Position numbers and translations under genes: made by a program
Notes under the pieces: model-generated
The model's input: the letters and a program-made list of their open reading frames with translations, nothing else
What the model was told of the DNA's origin: nothing
The model's database searches: none
In this document: piece after piece, positions 1 through 6,144 of the stretch
Layout: every line of letters begins with the position of its first letter
Position numbering within the stretch: position 1 is the first letter of the stretch
DNA from: Deltaproteobacteria bacterium
GTDB taxonomy: Bacteria > Myxococcota_A > Polyangia > Haliangiales > Haliangiaceae
Length of the DNA: 7,699 nucleotides
Assembly (NCBI GenBank): GCA_013813945.1
Contig: JACCQV010000478.1
Span: forward strand, 1-7,699
Reading direction: 5' to 3'

Positions 1-4
1 AACC

Positions 5-1189
5 ATGAACCGGACTCGATTCAACGTATTCAAGAAGCTCCTCGCCATCAGCGCGCTCGCGATCGGCGCGCCCGCGATGGCGGACAACACCACCAAGATG
101 GCGGACAACACCAGCAAGGCGAAGGCCGCGAAGGCGAAGGCGCCGGCGACCGCCAAGGCGCAGACCGACGCCAACAAGATGCTGGCGACCTGGCCGCCCG
201 GGCCGCAGCTCGCCGGTCAGGAGATGATCGCGAAGTACGGAGCGCCGCAAGAGGTGACGTCCGAACGGATGATCTGGCGCGATGCGGGCCCCTACAAGCG
301 CATCATGCTGACCAAGGAGATGCTGCCGCACGACTTCCCGATGCCGCACATGGACTACCTGGACCACACGATCAACTTCAATGTGCCGAACGACAAGACC
401 GACGAGGTCCATGCGTTCGACGCGAGCATCACGATCTATCGCGTGCCCGGTGAGCTGTCCGCGCGGTGTGACCTCGAGAGCAACAACGTGCTCACGCTGA
501 ACCTCGCGATCGACGTGATCTCGGGCAAGAAATCGGTGGCCGCGGCGCGCAAGCAGTTCGGCGAGGTCGTCGTTCAGCGCGCGGAGGGCAAGAATCCTCC
601 GTACGCGATGGCACTTCAGTTCCAGCCGCAGCAGGCGACCGCTGCCGCAGATCTCGAAGCGGTCACGCTCCCCGGGATGCCCAAGCGGTCCGACACAGCG
701 GTCACCGGCGCGAATCGCGACGGCGAGATCCTCGCCATGCTCGTCGCGCTCGACCTCGGCGAGGTTCACGCGGCCTCGACAGCAGAGATGAAGCAGCCCG
801 GTGGACCGGTCATGGATTACGCGAAGATGCTGCACGAGCATCACGGCAAGCACGTCGGGGAGACCGCCATGGTCGCTCAGAACAACAAGGTGACGGCTCT
901 GCAGACCCCCGCCGTGCGTGCGTTTCAGGACAAGCACGCCGGTGCGCTCGCGAAGATCGTACCGCTCGACGGCGAACCGTTCGCGCGCGCGTACCTCGAC
1001 CTGATGGTCAAGGGCCACACCGAGGCGCTGCAGATGATTGATCAGCAGCTTCGGACTGCGCAGAACGCGGCGGTCAAGGCGCACCTGAGCGCGACGCGGC
1101 AGGTGATCGCGACGCATCTGGACAAGGCAAAGCAGCTCCAGAGCGACAGTCGGCCGACGCGAACGTCATCGCGGCAGAATCGACGGTGA
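5..1189 (+). CDS. Exported protein: uncharacterised N-terminal module fused to a C-terminal DUF4142 (ferritin-like) domain
   Basis: The 394-residue product has a Sec signal peptide: basic RTRFNVFKK, hydrophobic residues 12-22, and a likely signal peptidase I site AMA|DN after residue 26. An Ala/Lys-rich linker (about 27-58) follows. Residues about 62-208 form a compact module with WPPGPQ, RMIWRDAGPYKR, a His/Met/Pro-rich PHDFPMPHMDYLDH segment, a single Cys155 and a NLAIDVISGKKS helix. It resembles small uncharacterised bacterial proteins I recall, but I know no function. Residues about 238-378 match the DUF4142 pattern (EILAMLVALDLGEVHAAS, YAKMLHEHHGKH, FARAYLDLMVKGH, IATHLDKAKQL), a helical ferritin-like family with recurrent His residues (H277, H279, H280, H338, H371). 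The tail after 380 is basic and low in complexity. It is predicted periplasmic or secreted. The ATG lies 4 nt from the window edge, so its ribosome binding site is not visible; the signal peptide starts properly there. Role unknown; envelope stress or metal binding would be guesses. Confidence 0.88.
   Translation: MNRTRFNVFKKLLAISALAIGAPAMADNTTKMADNTSKAKAAKAKAPATAKAQTDANKMLATWPPGPQLAGQEMIAKYGAPQEVTSERMIWRDAGPYKRIMLTKEMLPHDFPMPHMDYLDHTINFNVPNDKTDEVHAFDASITIYRVPGELSARCDLESNNVLTLNLAIDVISGKKSVAAARKQFGEVVVQRAEGKNPPYAMALQFQPQQATAAADLEAVTLPGMPKRSDTAVTGANRDGEILAMLVALDLGEVHAASTAEMKQPGGPVMDYAKMLHEHHGKHVGETAMVAQNNKVTALQTPAVRAFQDKHAGALAKIVPLDGEPFARAYLDLMVKGHTEALQMIDQQLRTAQNAAVKAHLSATRQVIATHLDKAKQLQSDSRPTRTSSRQNRR
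77..118 (+). repeat. 21-bp in-frame tandem duplication at the signal-peptide junction
   Basis: Two adjacent 21-bp copies (77-97 and 98-118) differ at one base. They encode MADNTTK and MADNTSK. The first copy contains the predicted signal peptidase cleavage site (AMA|DN), so the duplication adds seven residues to the start of the mature linker. This looks like recent replication slippage and leaves the frame intact. Confidence 0.85.
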
Positions 1190-1349
1190 GCCCACGCCGG
1201 GGCGCAGACGACCTTGGTCGCGCACATCGATCATTTGGCGCACCTCACGGAATCGCCTCGAACGCTCGGTGACAACTCTGTGACCCTAACAGTCCGCCCC
1301 ACGCGCACGGAAGCAGACGGCACGCTGCACTCGTGGTAGTTGCAATGAC
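1190..1349. other. Intergenic region upstream of the two-component cassette
   Basis: This 160-nt gap has no credible gene. About 20 nt after the DUF4142 gene stop is a small inverted repeat, CGAC-CTTG-GTCG (1209-1220). It could form a CUUG-capped hairpin but has no T-run, so it is only a weak terminator candidate. Further on, GTGAC occurs twice (1269-1273 and 1280-1284), spaced exactly 11 bp apart on one helix face, about 65-80 bp before the response-regulator start. That is a possible regulator half-site pair. I could not identify a convincing -35/-10 promoter. Confidence 0.4.
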
Positions 1350-2000
1350 GTGACCGGGATACCCAGGGCGCGGGTGCTGTTGGTCGACGACCATCCGATG
1401 TTTCGCCATGGGCTCAGCGTCTCGCTCCAGAACGAACTTGATCTCGAGGTCGTCGGTGAGGCGAGTAGTGTCGTGGAGGCGAGAGAGATCGCGAGGAACG
1501 TCGCGCCGGATGTCGCGATCGTCGACATCATGATGCCGTCGATCTCCGGAATCACGCTCACGAGCGAGCTCCGAGAGACGCACCCACGCTGTCGAACGCT
1601 CGGCCTGTCGCTCGTGGATGATCCGGGTCTGATCGCCGACATGCTACGCGTCGGTGCCAGCGGTTATGCCTGCAAGACGCAGCCGATCGCCGAGATTCTC
1701 GAGGCGATTCGCTGCGTGCTCGGTGGTGTCCGCTACCTGCCGCCGACCGTCTCTCGCGACGCGGTCGAGGCCGAGCTTGCGGGCGCGAGCCGGCGACCGC
1801 TCGAGCGGTTGACGCCTCGCGAGCGCGAAGTGTTCGAGTTGCTGATCCGGGGGCATCGCAACGACGAGATCGCCACCCAGCTGTTCATCTCCCGCCGCAC
1901 GGTCGAGACTCATCGCCAGCGGATCATGAACAAGCTTTCGGCGCACTCGATCGCGCAGATGCAGCGAGTCGCGGCCCGCTATGGGGGGCTGACTTCGTGA
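1350..2000 (+). CDS. NarL/FixJ-family response regulator (REC + LuxR-type HTH)
   Basis: This 216-residue cytoplasmic transcription regulator has the usual two-domain length. The receiver domain (about 7-125) has the acidic pocket D13/D14, the phosphoacceptor D59 in VDIMMPSISG, the switch residue S87 in LGLS and the conserved K109 in GYACKT. A linker leads to a LuxR/GerE HTH (about 151-210): LTPREREVFELL, then IATQLFISRRTVETHRQRIMNKL, which contains the recognition helix. All key residues are present, so phosphorylation-dependent DNA binding is expected. The start is GTG at 1350. The in-frame TAG at 1335 rules out a longer form, and the next in-frame start (GTG 1374) would begin right at beta-strand 1. 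The ATG at 1345 is out of frame and ends after two codons. The ribosome binding site is weak. The stop overlaps the next gene's GTG by 4 nt, so the downstream hybrid kinase is very likely its partner. Target genes are unknown. Confidence 0.93.
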   Translation: MTGIPRARVLLVDDHPMFRHGLSVSLQNELDLEVVGEASSVVEAREIARNVAPDVAIVDIMMPSISGITLTSELRETHPRCRTLGLSLVDDPGLIADMLRVGASGYACKTQPIAEILEAIRCVLGGVRYLPPTVSRDAVEAELAGASRRPLERLTPREREVFELLIRGHRNDEIATQLFISRRTVETHRQRIMNKLSAHSIAQMQRVAARYGGLTS

Positions 2001-3433
2001 TCGAGCCTCCGCTGGAACGGGCGCTCGTGGACGTCCTGTTTCACCGGTCCGAGAGTGCGATCGCCGCGGTCGAGAGCTCGACCGGCATCCCGACGCTCGT
2101 GAACGCTGCGTGGCGCGCTCTGTTCGTGACGAGTCCCTGGCAGGACACCATCCACGCCGAGGATCGTGCGCGCTGCGTACAGCCCGGTTCGGATGGCGGT
2201 GGCGAGCACCTGGCGACGGAGGTGGATGCAAGGCTCCTGCGCTCCGACGGGGAGACGCGGTGGCATCGCCTCCGCTTCACGCGCGATCCCGAAGGAGCCC
2301 GCTGGTTCGTCACGGCAACCGACATCGACCAAGAGCGCCGCGCCGACGAGGAGCGCGAGGAGGAATACCGCGTCAAGGATCGGTTTCTCGTGACCGTCTC
2401 CCACGATCTACGCGCTCCGCTGGCAGCGCTCCTCTTGTGGGAGCAAATCTTGCGTGACAACAGAACCAGTCCAGAGCTTCGAGCCAGGGCGATCGACGCG
2501 ATTCACGACAGCGCGATCGCGCAATCTCGTCTCGTCGGCGACCTCCTCGATGTGTCGCGCGCCCTCCGCGGCAAGCTGTTCGTCGATCTTCGCCCGACGG
2601 ACATCGTGGTGGTGCTCCGTGCCGCCCTCGATCACGCGGCCCCGAGCGCCTCCGAGAAGCGTGTCGTGCTCTACCGCGATCTTGACGACGCTCTCGGCGA
2701 GGTGAACGGCGACGCCGGCCGACTGCGGCAGATCCTCGACAACCTGATCGCGAATGCCGTGAACGTCTCCGATGAGGGCGGTCGGGTCTCCGTGTCGGCT
2801 CGGCGCCAGGCCGACTCGATCCTGATCGTGGTCGAGGGCGTGTTCGACCCATTCGATGAAGCGCGCGACAACGACAACCTCGGCCTCGCGGTCGCGCACG
2901 AGCTTGTTTCGTTGCATCACGGGACGCTCGATGCGTCGAGCGACGGTGTCGGGAGGGGTTCGCGGTTCACGGTGACGTTGCCCGCGATGAAGACTGACAC
3001 TCTCGTCCGGCTGACAAGGGCCGCGTCCGAGCGCGCGCTGGAGGGTGTGCGTGTCCTCGTGGTGGACGACGATCCGCAGGTGCGGGATGCCCTTGCACTG
3101 CTTCTCGAACGGGTCGGGGCGATCGTCGTCACCGCAGCTTCGGCAGCAAGCGCTCGTGCGCAGCTCGTTGCCAGCGAGCCGGAGGCCCTCGTCTGTGACA
3201 TCGGCATGCCGGGTGAGGACGGCTATGAGCTCATCGCGAGCCTACGCGCGTCCGGAACCGACACGCCCGCGATCGCCGTGACGGCCCATGCCTCCGAGCT
3301 CGACGTCAGCCGCGCACTCGCTGCTGGATTCGACGTCCACCTCGCGAAGCCGATCGACCTCGACCGGCTCATCGCGAAGGTTCGCGAGCTGGTGGTCGCG
3401 CGGCGTGCGCGCACTCCCGCCACACCGGCGTGA
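1997..3433 (+). CDS. Hybrid histidine kinase (PAS-HisKA-HATPase-REC) with a degenerate ATP-binding domain
   Basis: This 478-residue soluble protein has no membrane segment or signal peptide. Residues about 10-115 form a PAS_3-like sensor (IHAEDR, then DGETRWHRLRF, ending FVTATDIDQERR). HisKA spans about 126-192, with the phosphoacceptor H136 in VSHDLRAPL. The ATP-binding domain (about 195-330) keeps the N box (N249/N253 in DNLIANAV) and an F-box-like VFDPF. It lacks the DxGxG G1 box: the sequence runs from IVVE280 directly into GVFDPF. Its G2 region is DNDNLGLAV rather than GxGLGL. A C-terminal receiver (about 351-468) is complete: D357-D359, phosphoacceptor D401, T429 and K451. ATP use is therefore doubtful, while His-Asp phosphotransfer remains possible. 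H+4 is Ala140, so the HisKA phosphatase motif is incomplete. The GTG start overlaps the regulator's TGA, and a G-run at 1984-1989 gives a Shine-Dalgarno, which indicates translational coupling. Family assignment is firm; loss of kinase activity is inferred. Confidence 0.92.
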   Translation: MIEPPLERALVDVLFHRSESAIAAVESSTGIPTLVNAAWRALFVTSPWQDTIHAEDRARCVQPGSDGGGEHLATEVDARLLRSDGETRWHRLRFTRDPEGARWFVTATDIDQERRADEEREEEYRVKDRFLVTVSHDLRAPLAALLLWEQILRDNRTSPELRARAIDAIHDSAIAQSRLVGDLLDVSRALRGKLFVDLRPTDIVVVLRAALDHAAPSASEKRVVLYRDLDDALGEVNGDAGRLRQILDNLIANAVNVSDEGGRVSVSARRQADSILIVVEGVFDPFDEARDNDNLGLAVAHELVSLHHGTLDASSDGVGRGSRFTVTLPAMKTDTLVRLTRAASERALEGVRVLVVDDDPQVRDALALLLERVGAIVVTAASAASARAQLVASEPEALVCDIGMPGEDGYELIASLRASGTDTPAIAVTAHASELDVSRALAAGFDVHLAKPIDLDRLIAKVRELVVARRARTPATPA

Positions 3434-3571
3434 TCTTTCGTGATCGCCAAGACACTGGCGCTCCACGCAGCTGATTTGCGTAGTTCTCCCACTTCCTCCA
3501 GGAACCTTGACGCTGCAGACTTGCATCAGCGAGCGGGTCGCGTTCAGACAGCCGGCGTGGAGGATACGAAG
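3434..3571 (+). other. Leader region between the two kinase genes
   Basis: This stretch stays open in the downstream frame from a GTG at 3440, but its translation (44 residues, low in motifs) looks like nothing known. A much better start lies at 3572. It contains a short inverted repeat TTCCT-CC-AGGAA (3493-3504). A TTGACG at 3507-3512 has no matching -10 at the right distance. The second kinase may therefore share the upstream transcript or have its own unrecognised promoter here. Confidence 0.4.
3559..3564 (+). promoter_or_regulatory. Shine-Dalgarno that sets the start of the second histidine kinase
   Basis: GGAGGA lies 7 nt before the ATG at 3572, nearly ideal complementarity and spacing. 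The alternative GTG at 3440 has no comparable site. This favours a 288-residue product over a 332-residue one. Confidence 0.75.
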
Positions 3572-4438
3572 ATGGGACAGCGGATCGACGGGCGGGAGAG
3601 GCGACGGCGGCGGTTCCACGACGCGAACGATTGGAGCGCACGGCAGGACGAGCCCGAGTCCGATTCGGGCGTGCGCTCGGCCAGGGGCACGCAGCCCCAG
3701 CCCGCACTCGCCATGGAGAAAGCGTCCGCGGATGCGCAGGACCTCGCTGCCGCGGCCGATGCGCAACGTGGGTTGAGAGAAGAGGACGTCGCGCAGATCG
3801 TTCACGATTTCAAGTGTCCGCTCGCGACGATCACGCTCGAGACGTGCCTCCTCGACGCCAAGCTCGCCGACTGTGATCTGGCCTATGTCCGGACGGCGGT
3901 CGCCCGCATCGATCGCAACATCGCGTTCCTCGATCGCATGGTGCAAGAGCTGCTCGACTTGTGCTCGATCGACGCGGGCCAGTTCGTTCTTCACCGCGCG
4001 CCGACGGAGTTGCGCGATCTTCTCGGAGACGTCATCGATCGGATCATCGCGACGGGAGAACGCGCTCGCGTGCGCGTCGAAGCTCCGGATCCGGTGACAT
4101 TGGAGATCGACGATCTTCGGATCGAGCGCGTCGTCGCGAACTTCCTCCACAACGCGCTCAAGTTCTCGCCACCCTCCAGCGCGATCGTGGTGCGCCTGGA
4201 GAGCAGACCTGAAGTCGTCTGCATCTCGGTGATCGATGCTGGGCCGGGCATCCCCGCCGACGAGGCAACGCTCGTGTTCGACAAGTATCGTCGTGCGGGC
4301 TCTGCGCCTGGCCACGAAGGCTGCGGACTCGGGCTCTACGTCAGCAAGCGAATCGTCGAGGCACACGGCGGGCGAATCGGCGTCGAGAGCACCTATGGGG
4401 CCGGGTCACGTTTCTACTTCGAGCTGCCGGTCGCGTGA
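3572..4438 (+). CDS. Soluble sensor histidine kinase (HisKA + intact HATPase)
   Basis: The product is 288 residues from ATG 3572, or 332 if GTG 3440 were used; the strong ribosome binding site favours the shorter form. Numbering here is from 3572. Residues 1-65 are polar, with an Arg run (RERRRRR), and show no recognised sensor domain or membrane segment. HisKA begins near 70 with the phosphoacceptor H78 in VHDFKCPLATI. The ATP-binding domain is complete: N box NFLHNALKFS (N190/N194), G1 box DAGPGIP (D222), F box VFDKYRRA, G2 box GCGLGLYVSK (about 251-259), ending in GGRIGVES and a GSRFYFELPV strand. H+4 is Cys82 instead of Thr/Asn, so phosphatase activity is doubtful. There is no receiver domain. 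It lies 138 nt after the hybrid kinase on the same strand and probably belongs to the same pathway; its phosphate acceptor could be the hybrid's receiver or the NarL-type regulator. Its last 25 nt overlap the convergent sigma-factor gene. Confidence 0.9.
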   Translation: MGQRIDGRERRRRRFHDANDWSARQDEPESDSGVRSARGTQPQPALAMEKASADAQDLAAAADAQRGLREEDVAQIVHDFKCPLATITLETCLLDAKLADCDLAYVRTAVARIDRNIAFLDRMVQELLDLCSIDAGQFVLHRAPTELRDLLGDVIDRIIATGERARVRVEAPDPVTLEIDDLRIERVVANFLHNALKFSPPSSAIVVRLESRPEVVCISVIDAGPGIPADEATLVFDKYRRAGSAPGHEGCGLGLYVSKRIVEAHGGRIGVESTYGAGSRFYFELPVA

Positions 4439-5100
4439 CGCAGCATCGCAATCGCCGGCCCCGCTGATCCCCCACTGCGCCTGGCAGACCGGGCCGACCG
4501 GATCGACGCAAGCTCGTCGTGCATCGAGCTCGAGCACGTGGTTGCTGCCGCCCGACGGCGTAGCTCGGCGCGGAACTGGTCTTTCGCGGCTGCCAGTCTC
4601 GACTTGACGGTCCCCGCGGGAATCCCGAAGGTTGTTGCGATCTCGGTGCACGTCGAATGCTCGACGTGCGCCGCGATCAGCAGCTGGGCGCTGGTTTTTC
4701 TCATGTTCGACAGAACCCGCACGATCGGTGTTCGATCGGCGGTCATGTCGCTGCGTGCGTCGCACCGGAACAGGTCAGCATCACTCGAGAAGAACAGGGC
4801 TTGCTGCCGGCGACTGCGCACGAGGAAGTCGAGTGTCCGGGACTTCAATCGGACCGCGAGCCACGCGATGACGGAGCCCCGCGTGGGATCATACGACGCG
4901 GCGCGGTTCCATGCCTCGAGGAACACATCATGGAGAATGTCCTCGGCGTCAGGCCGGCTGTGGCATCGCGTCAGGGCGAGGCCAAATAGAAACGCGGAGT
5001 GCCGGCGGTAGAGCTCGCCGCAGGCGGCATGTGATCCCGACAGGAGATCCCGCATCAGGGTCGGATCCGAACGTGAGCTCAGCTCGGCTGTACAACCCAT
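4414..5100 (-). CDS. ECF-type RNA polymerase sigma factor
   Basis: This 228-residue protein has sigma-70 region 2 at about 22-100: ELYRRHSAFLFGLAL, then the polymerase-binding DAEDILHDVFLEAW, then DPTRGSVIAWLAVRLKSRTLDFL. A linker of about 30 residues leads to region 4 (about 132-182), with HTH CTEIATTFGIPAGTVKSRLAAAKDQFR for -35 recognition. There are no regions 1.1 or 3, as expected for ECF sigmas. The last ~45 residues are Ser/Arg/Ala-rich and unlike the family core. Starting at ATG 5100 keeps the usual SDPTLMRDLLSG lead-in, and a GGTGAG lies just upstream, though with short spacing. A start at Met16 would cut into this lead-in. The gene converges with the second kinase gene and shares 25 nt at the 3' ends, so no cotranscribed anti-sigma factor follows it. 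A lone sigma might be controlled by transcription, by its C-terminal tail or by a distant partner. The target regulon is unknown. Confidence 0.9.
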   Translation of the reverse strand: MGCTAELSSRSDPTLMRDLLSGSHAACGELYRRHSAFLFGLALTRCHSRPDAEDILHDVFLEAWNRAASYDPTRGSVIAWLAVRLKSRTLDFLVRSRRQQALFFSSDADLFRCDARSDMTADRTPIVRVLSNMRKTSAQLLIAAHVEHSTCTEIATTFGIPAGTVKSRLAAAKDQFRAELRRRAAATTCSSSMHDELASIRSARSARRSGGSAGPAIAMLRHATGSSK

Positions 5101-5309
5101 AGCTCACCGTACGGCGGCGCGAGACGGCTGCCCAACCAGCATCGCAGTCCCTCACGTGGTCTCATGGATGGGTTGCGCTTTATACGTAGAACATGACGCC
5201 GTGGATCTCCCCGTCCTCGACCGACCCTCACAACAGTCGTTGCATCCCCGGCGTGCAGCGGTGCCGTTCCGCGCGACGGACGTGGGCAGGCCGGGGTCTA
5301 CTCCTCAGC
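5101..5309. other. Intergenic region between the sigma-factor and EAL genes
   Basis: This 209-nt gap lies downstream of the EAL gene and upstream of the sigma-factor start, both on the minus strand. It should therefore hold the sigma promoter and any end signal for the EAL transcript. An AT-richer island at 5180-5190 gives a minus-strand TATAAA (5185 to 5180), about 80 bp before the sigma ATG, but no good -35 sits 16-18 bp upstream. No gene is convincing here. A plus-strand open frame from GTG 5156 runs antisense into the end of the EAL gene and has no recognisable motifs. Confidence 0.4.
5246..5296. repeat. Long-spaced inverted repeat with a nested hairpin, downstream of the EAL gene
   Basis: Perfect 7-bp arms CCCCGGC (5246-5252) and GCCGGGG (5290-5296) flank a 37-nt interval. 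Inside it, CCGT (5264-5267) and ACGG (5276-5279) can pair as a second small stem. It starts about 14 nt past the EAL stop on the minus strand. There is no T-run after it, so it is a candidate mRNA 3' structure or attenuating hairpin rather than a classical terminator. In GC-rich DNA such repeats also arise by chance. Confidence 0.3.
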
Positions 5310-6131
5310 TCAGCGGCGCGTTCCACCGGGCTGGGTGTGCGCGCGCTTCGACGGTGACGGTGTGGTGCGGACCGTGTGCGTGCTCGCCTCGGGCCACTTG
5401 ACCTCGGGCGGCGGAAACGCCGGGCGCGCGAGCAGGTATCCTTGACCGAAGTGAGCGCCGGCGGCGATCACCGCGTCGAGCTCCTGCACGGTCTCGATGC
5501 CCTCCGCGACGACGAGCGCGTCGAGCTGGGTGCACATCACCACGATGCCCTGCACGAGCTTGAACAGCCGCGAGTCCGTGGTCAGACCGGCGATCAGCTC
5601 GCGGTCGAGCTTCACGACTTTCGGGTGCAGATCGGCGATGTACTTGAGGTTCGAGTAACCGGCACCGAGATCGTCGACGACGAGGTGGATCCCGCGGCCG
5701 CGGACCTCGCTGAGGATCGTCTGGCACAGGTGGAAGTGCGAGAGCGGCACGCCCTCGGTGATCTCCAGATAGACGTCGCGATCGTGGTGATACAGCGCGT
5801 CGCTCGGCTGGATGATCCAGTGCTCGTTGAGCTCGGACGGATGGATGTTGATGAAGAGCGGGAACTCCGGGCAGCCCGCGATCGACATCTCCCGCAGGAT
5901 CTTGCCGAGCTCACCGGTCAGCGAGTGCTCGACCGCGGCGGCGAACAGCGCCATCGGGTTCGTGAACTCGGGACCGAACGGACGCGCGAGGGCCTCGTAC
6001 GCGAAGACCTTGTGGGTCTGCAGATCGACGATCGGCTGATAGGCGATCTTGACCTCGCGCTGTTCGAGGACACGTCGGATCGCATGCGTCGGCGGGGGTA
6101 GCGTCGGAGTTCTTGCCACGATCGGATCCAT
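5310..6131 (-). CDS. Stand-alone EAL-domain cyclic-di-GMP phosphodiesterase
   Basis: This 273-residue soluble protein is one EAL domain (about 17-242) with a short proline-rich N-terminus and a basic, Pro/Thr/Ser-rich tail. The residues expected for c-di-GMP hydrolysis to pGpG are all visible: E46 of EAL, N95 in FINIHP, E123 in LEITE, D153/D154 in VDDLGAGYSNL (loop 6), K174 in VKLD, E210 in AEGIET and Q230 in GQGYLLARP. Activity is therefore expected. It has no GGDEF, PAS, REC or membrane segment, so any control must come through partners or expression. I chose ATG 6131 because AGGGG lies just before it, in the 13-nt gap after the HEAT-repeat lipoprotein gene. An upstream in-frame ATG at 6206 would lie inside that gene and add 25 residues unrelated to the family. 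The spacing indicates a two-gene operon led by the lipoprotein. Confidence 0.92.
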   Translation of the reverse strand: MDPIVARTPTLPPPTHAIRRVLEQREVKIAYQPIVDLQTHKVFAYEALARPFGPEFTNPMALFAAAVEHSLTGELGKILREMSIAGCPEFPLFINIHPSELNEHWIIQPSDALYHHDRDVYLEITEGVPLSHFHLCQTILSEVRGRGIHLVVDDLGAGYSNLKYIADLHPKVVKLDRELIAGLTTDSRLFKLVQGIVVMCTQLDALVVAEGIETVQELDAVIAAGAHFGQGYLLARPAFPPPEVKWPEASTHTVRTTPSPSKRAHTQPGGTRR

Positions 6132-6144
6132 CTTACCCCTGTTG

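Noticed and set aside
1209..1220. Hairpin after the DUF4142 gene as a rho-independent terminator
   Set aside because: Only a 4-bp stem with a CTTG loop and no following T-run, so it is mentioned only as a weak candidate.
1644..2404. Minus-strand open frames across the regulator-hybrid junction
   Set aside because: Arg/Pro-rich, no domains, and antisense to well-supported REC, HTH and PAS domains.
3505..3530. Possible sigma-54 element (TTGCA as -12) or sigma-70 -35 (TTGACG) before the second kinase
   Set aside because: The -24 GG is missing at the required distance, and no -10-like hexamer lies 16-18 bp after TTGACG.
3242..4366. 374-codon minus-strand open frame opposite the second kinase and hybrid receiver
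   Set aside because: It runs antisense to clear kinase N, G1 and G2 boxes and has no recognisable motifs; it is a shadow of codon bias.
5156..5401. 81-codon plus-strand frame in the sigma-EAL gap
   Set aside because: It overlaps the EAL 3' end antisense, has no clear ribosome binding site and shows no motif.
5376..6101. 241-codon plus-strand open frame opposite the EAL gene
   Set aside because: Asp/Glu/Arg/Val-rich antisense translation without motifs; the minus strand has all EAL catalytic residues.
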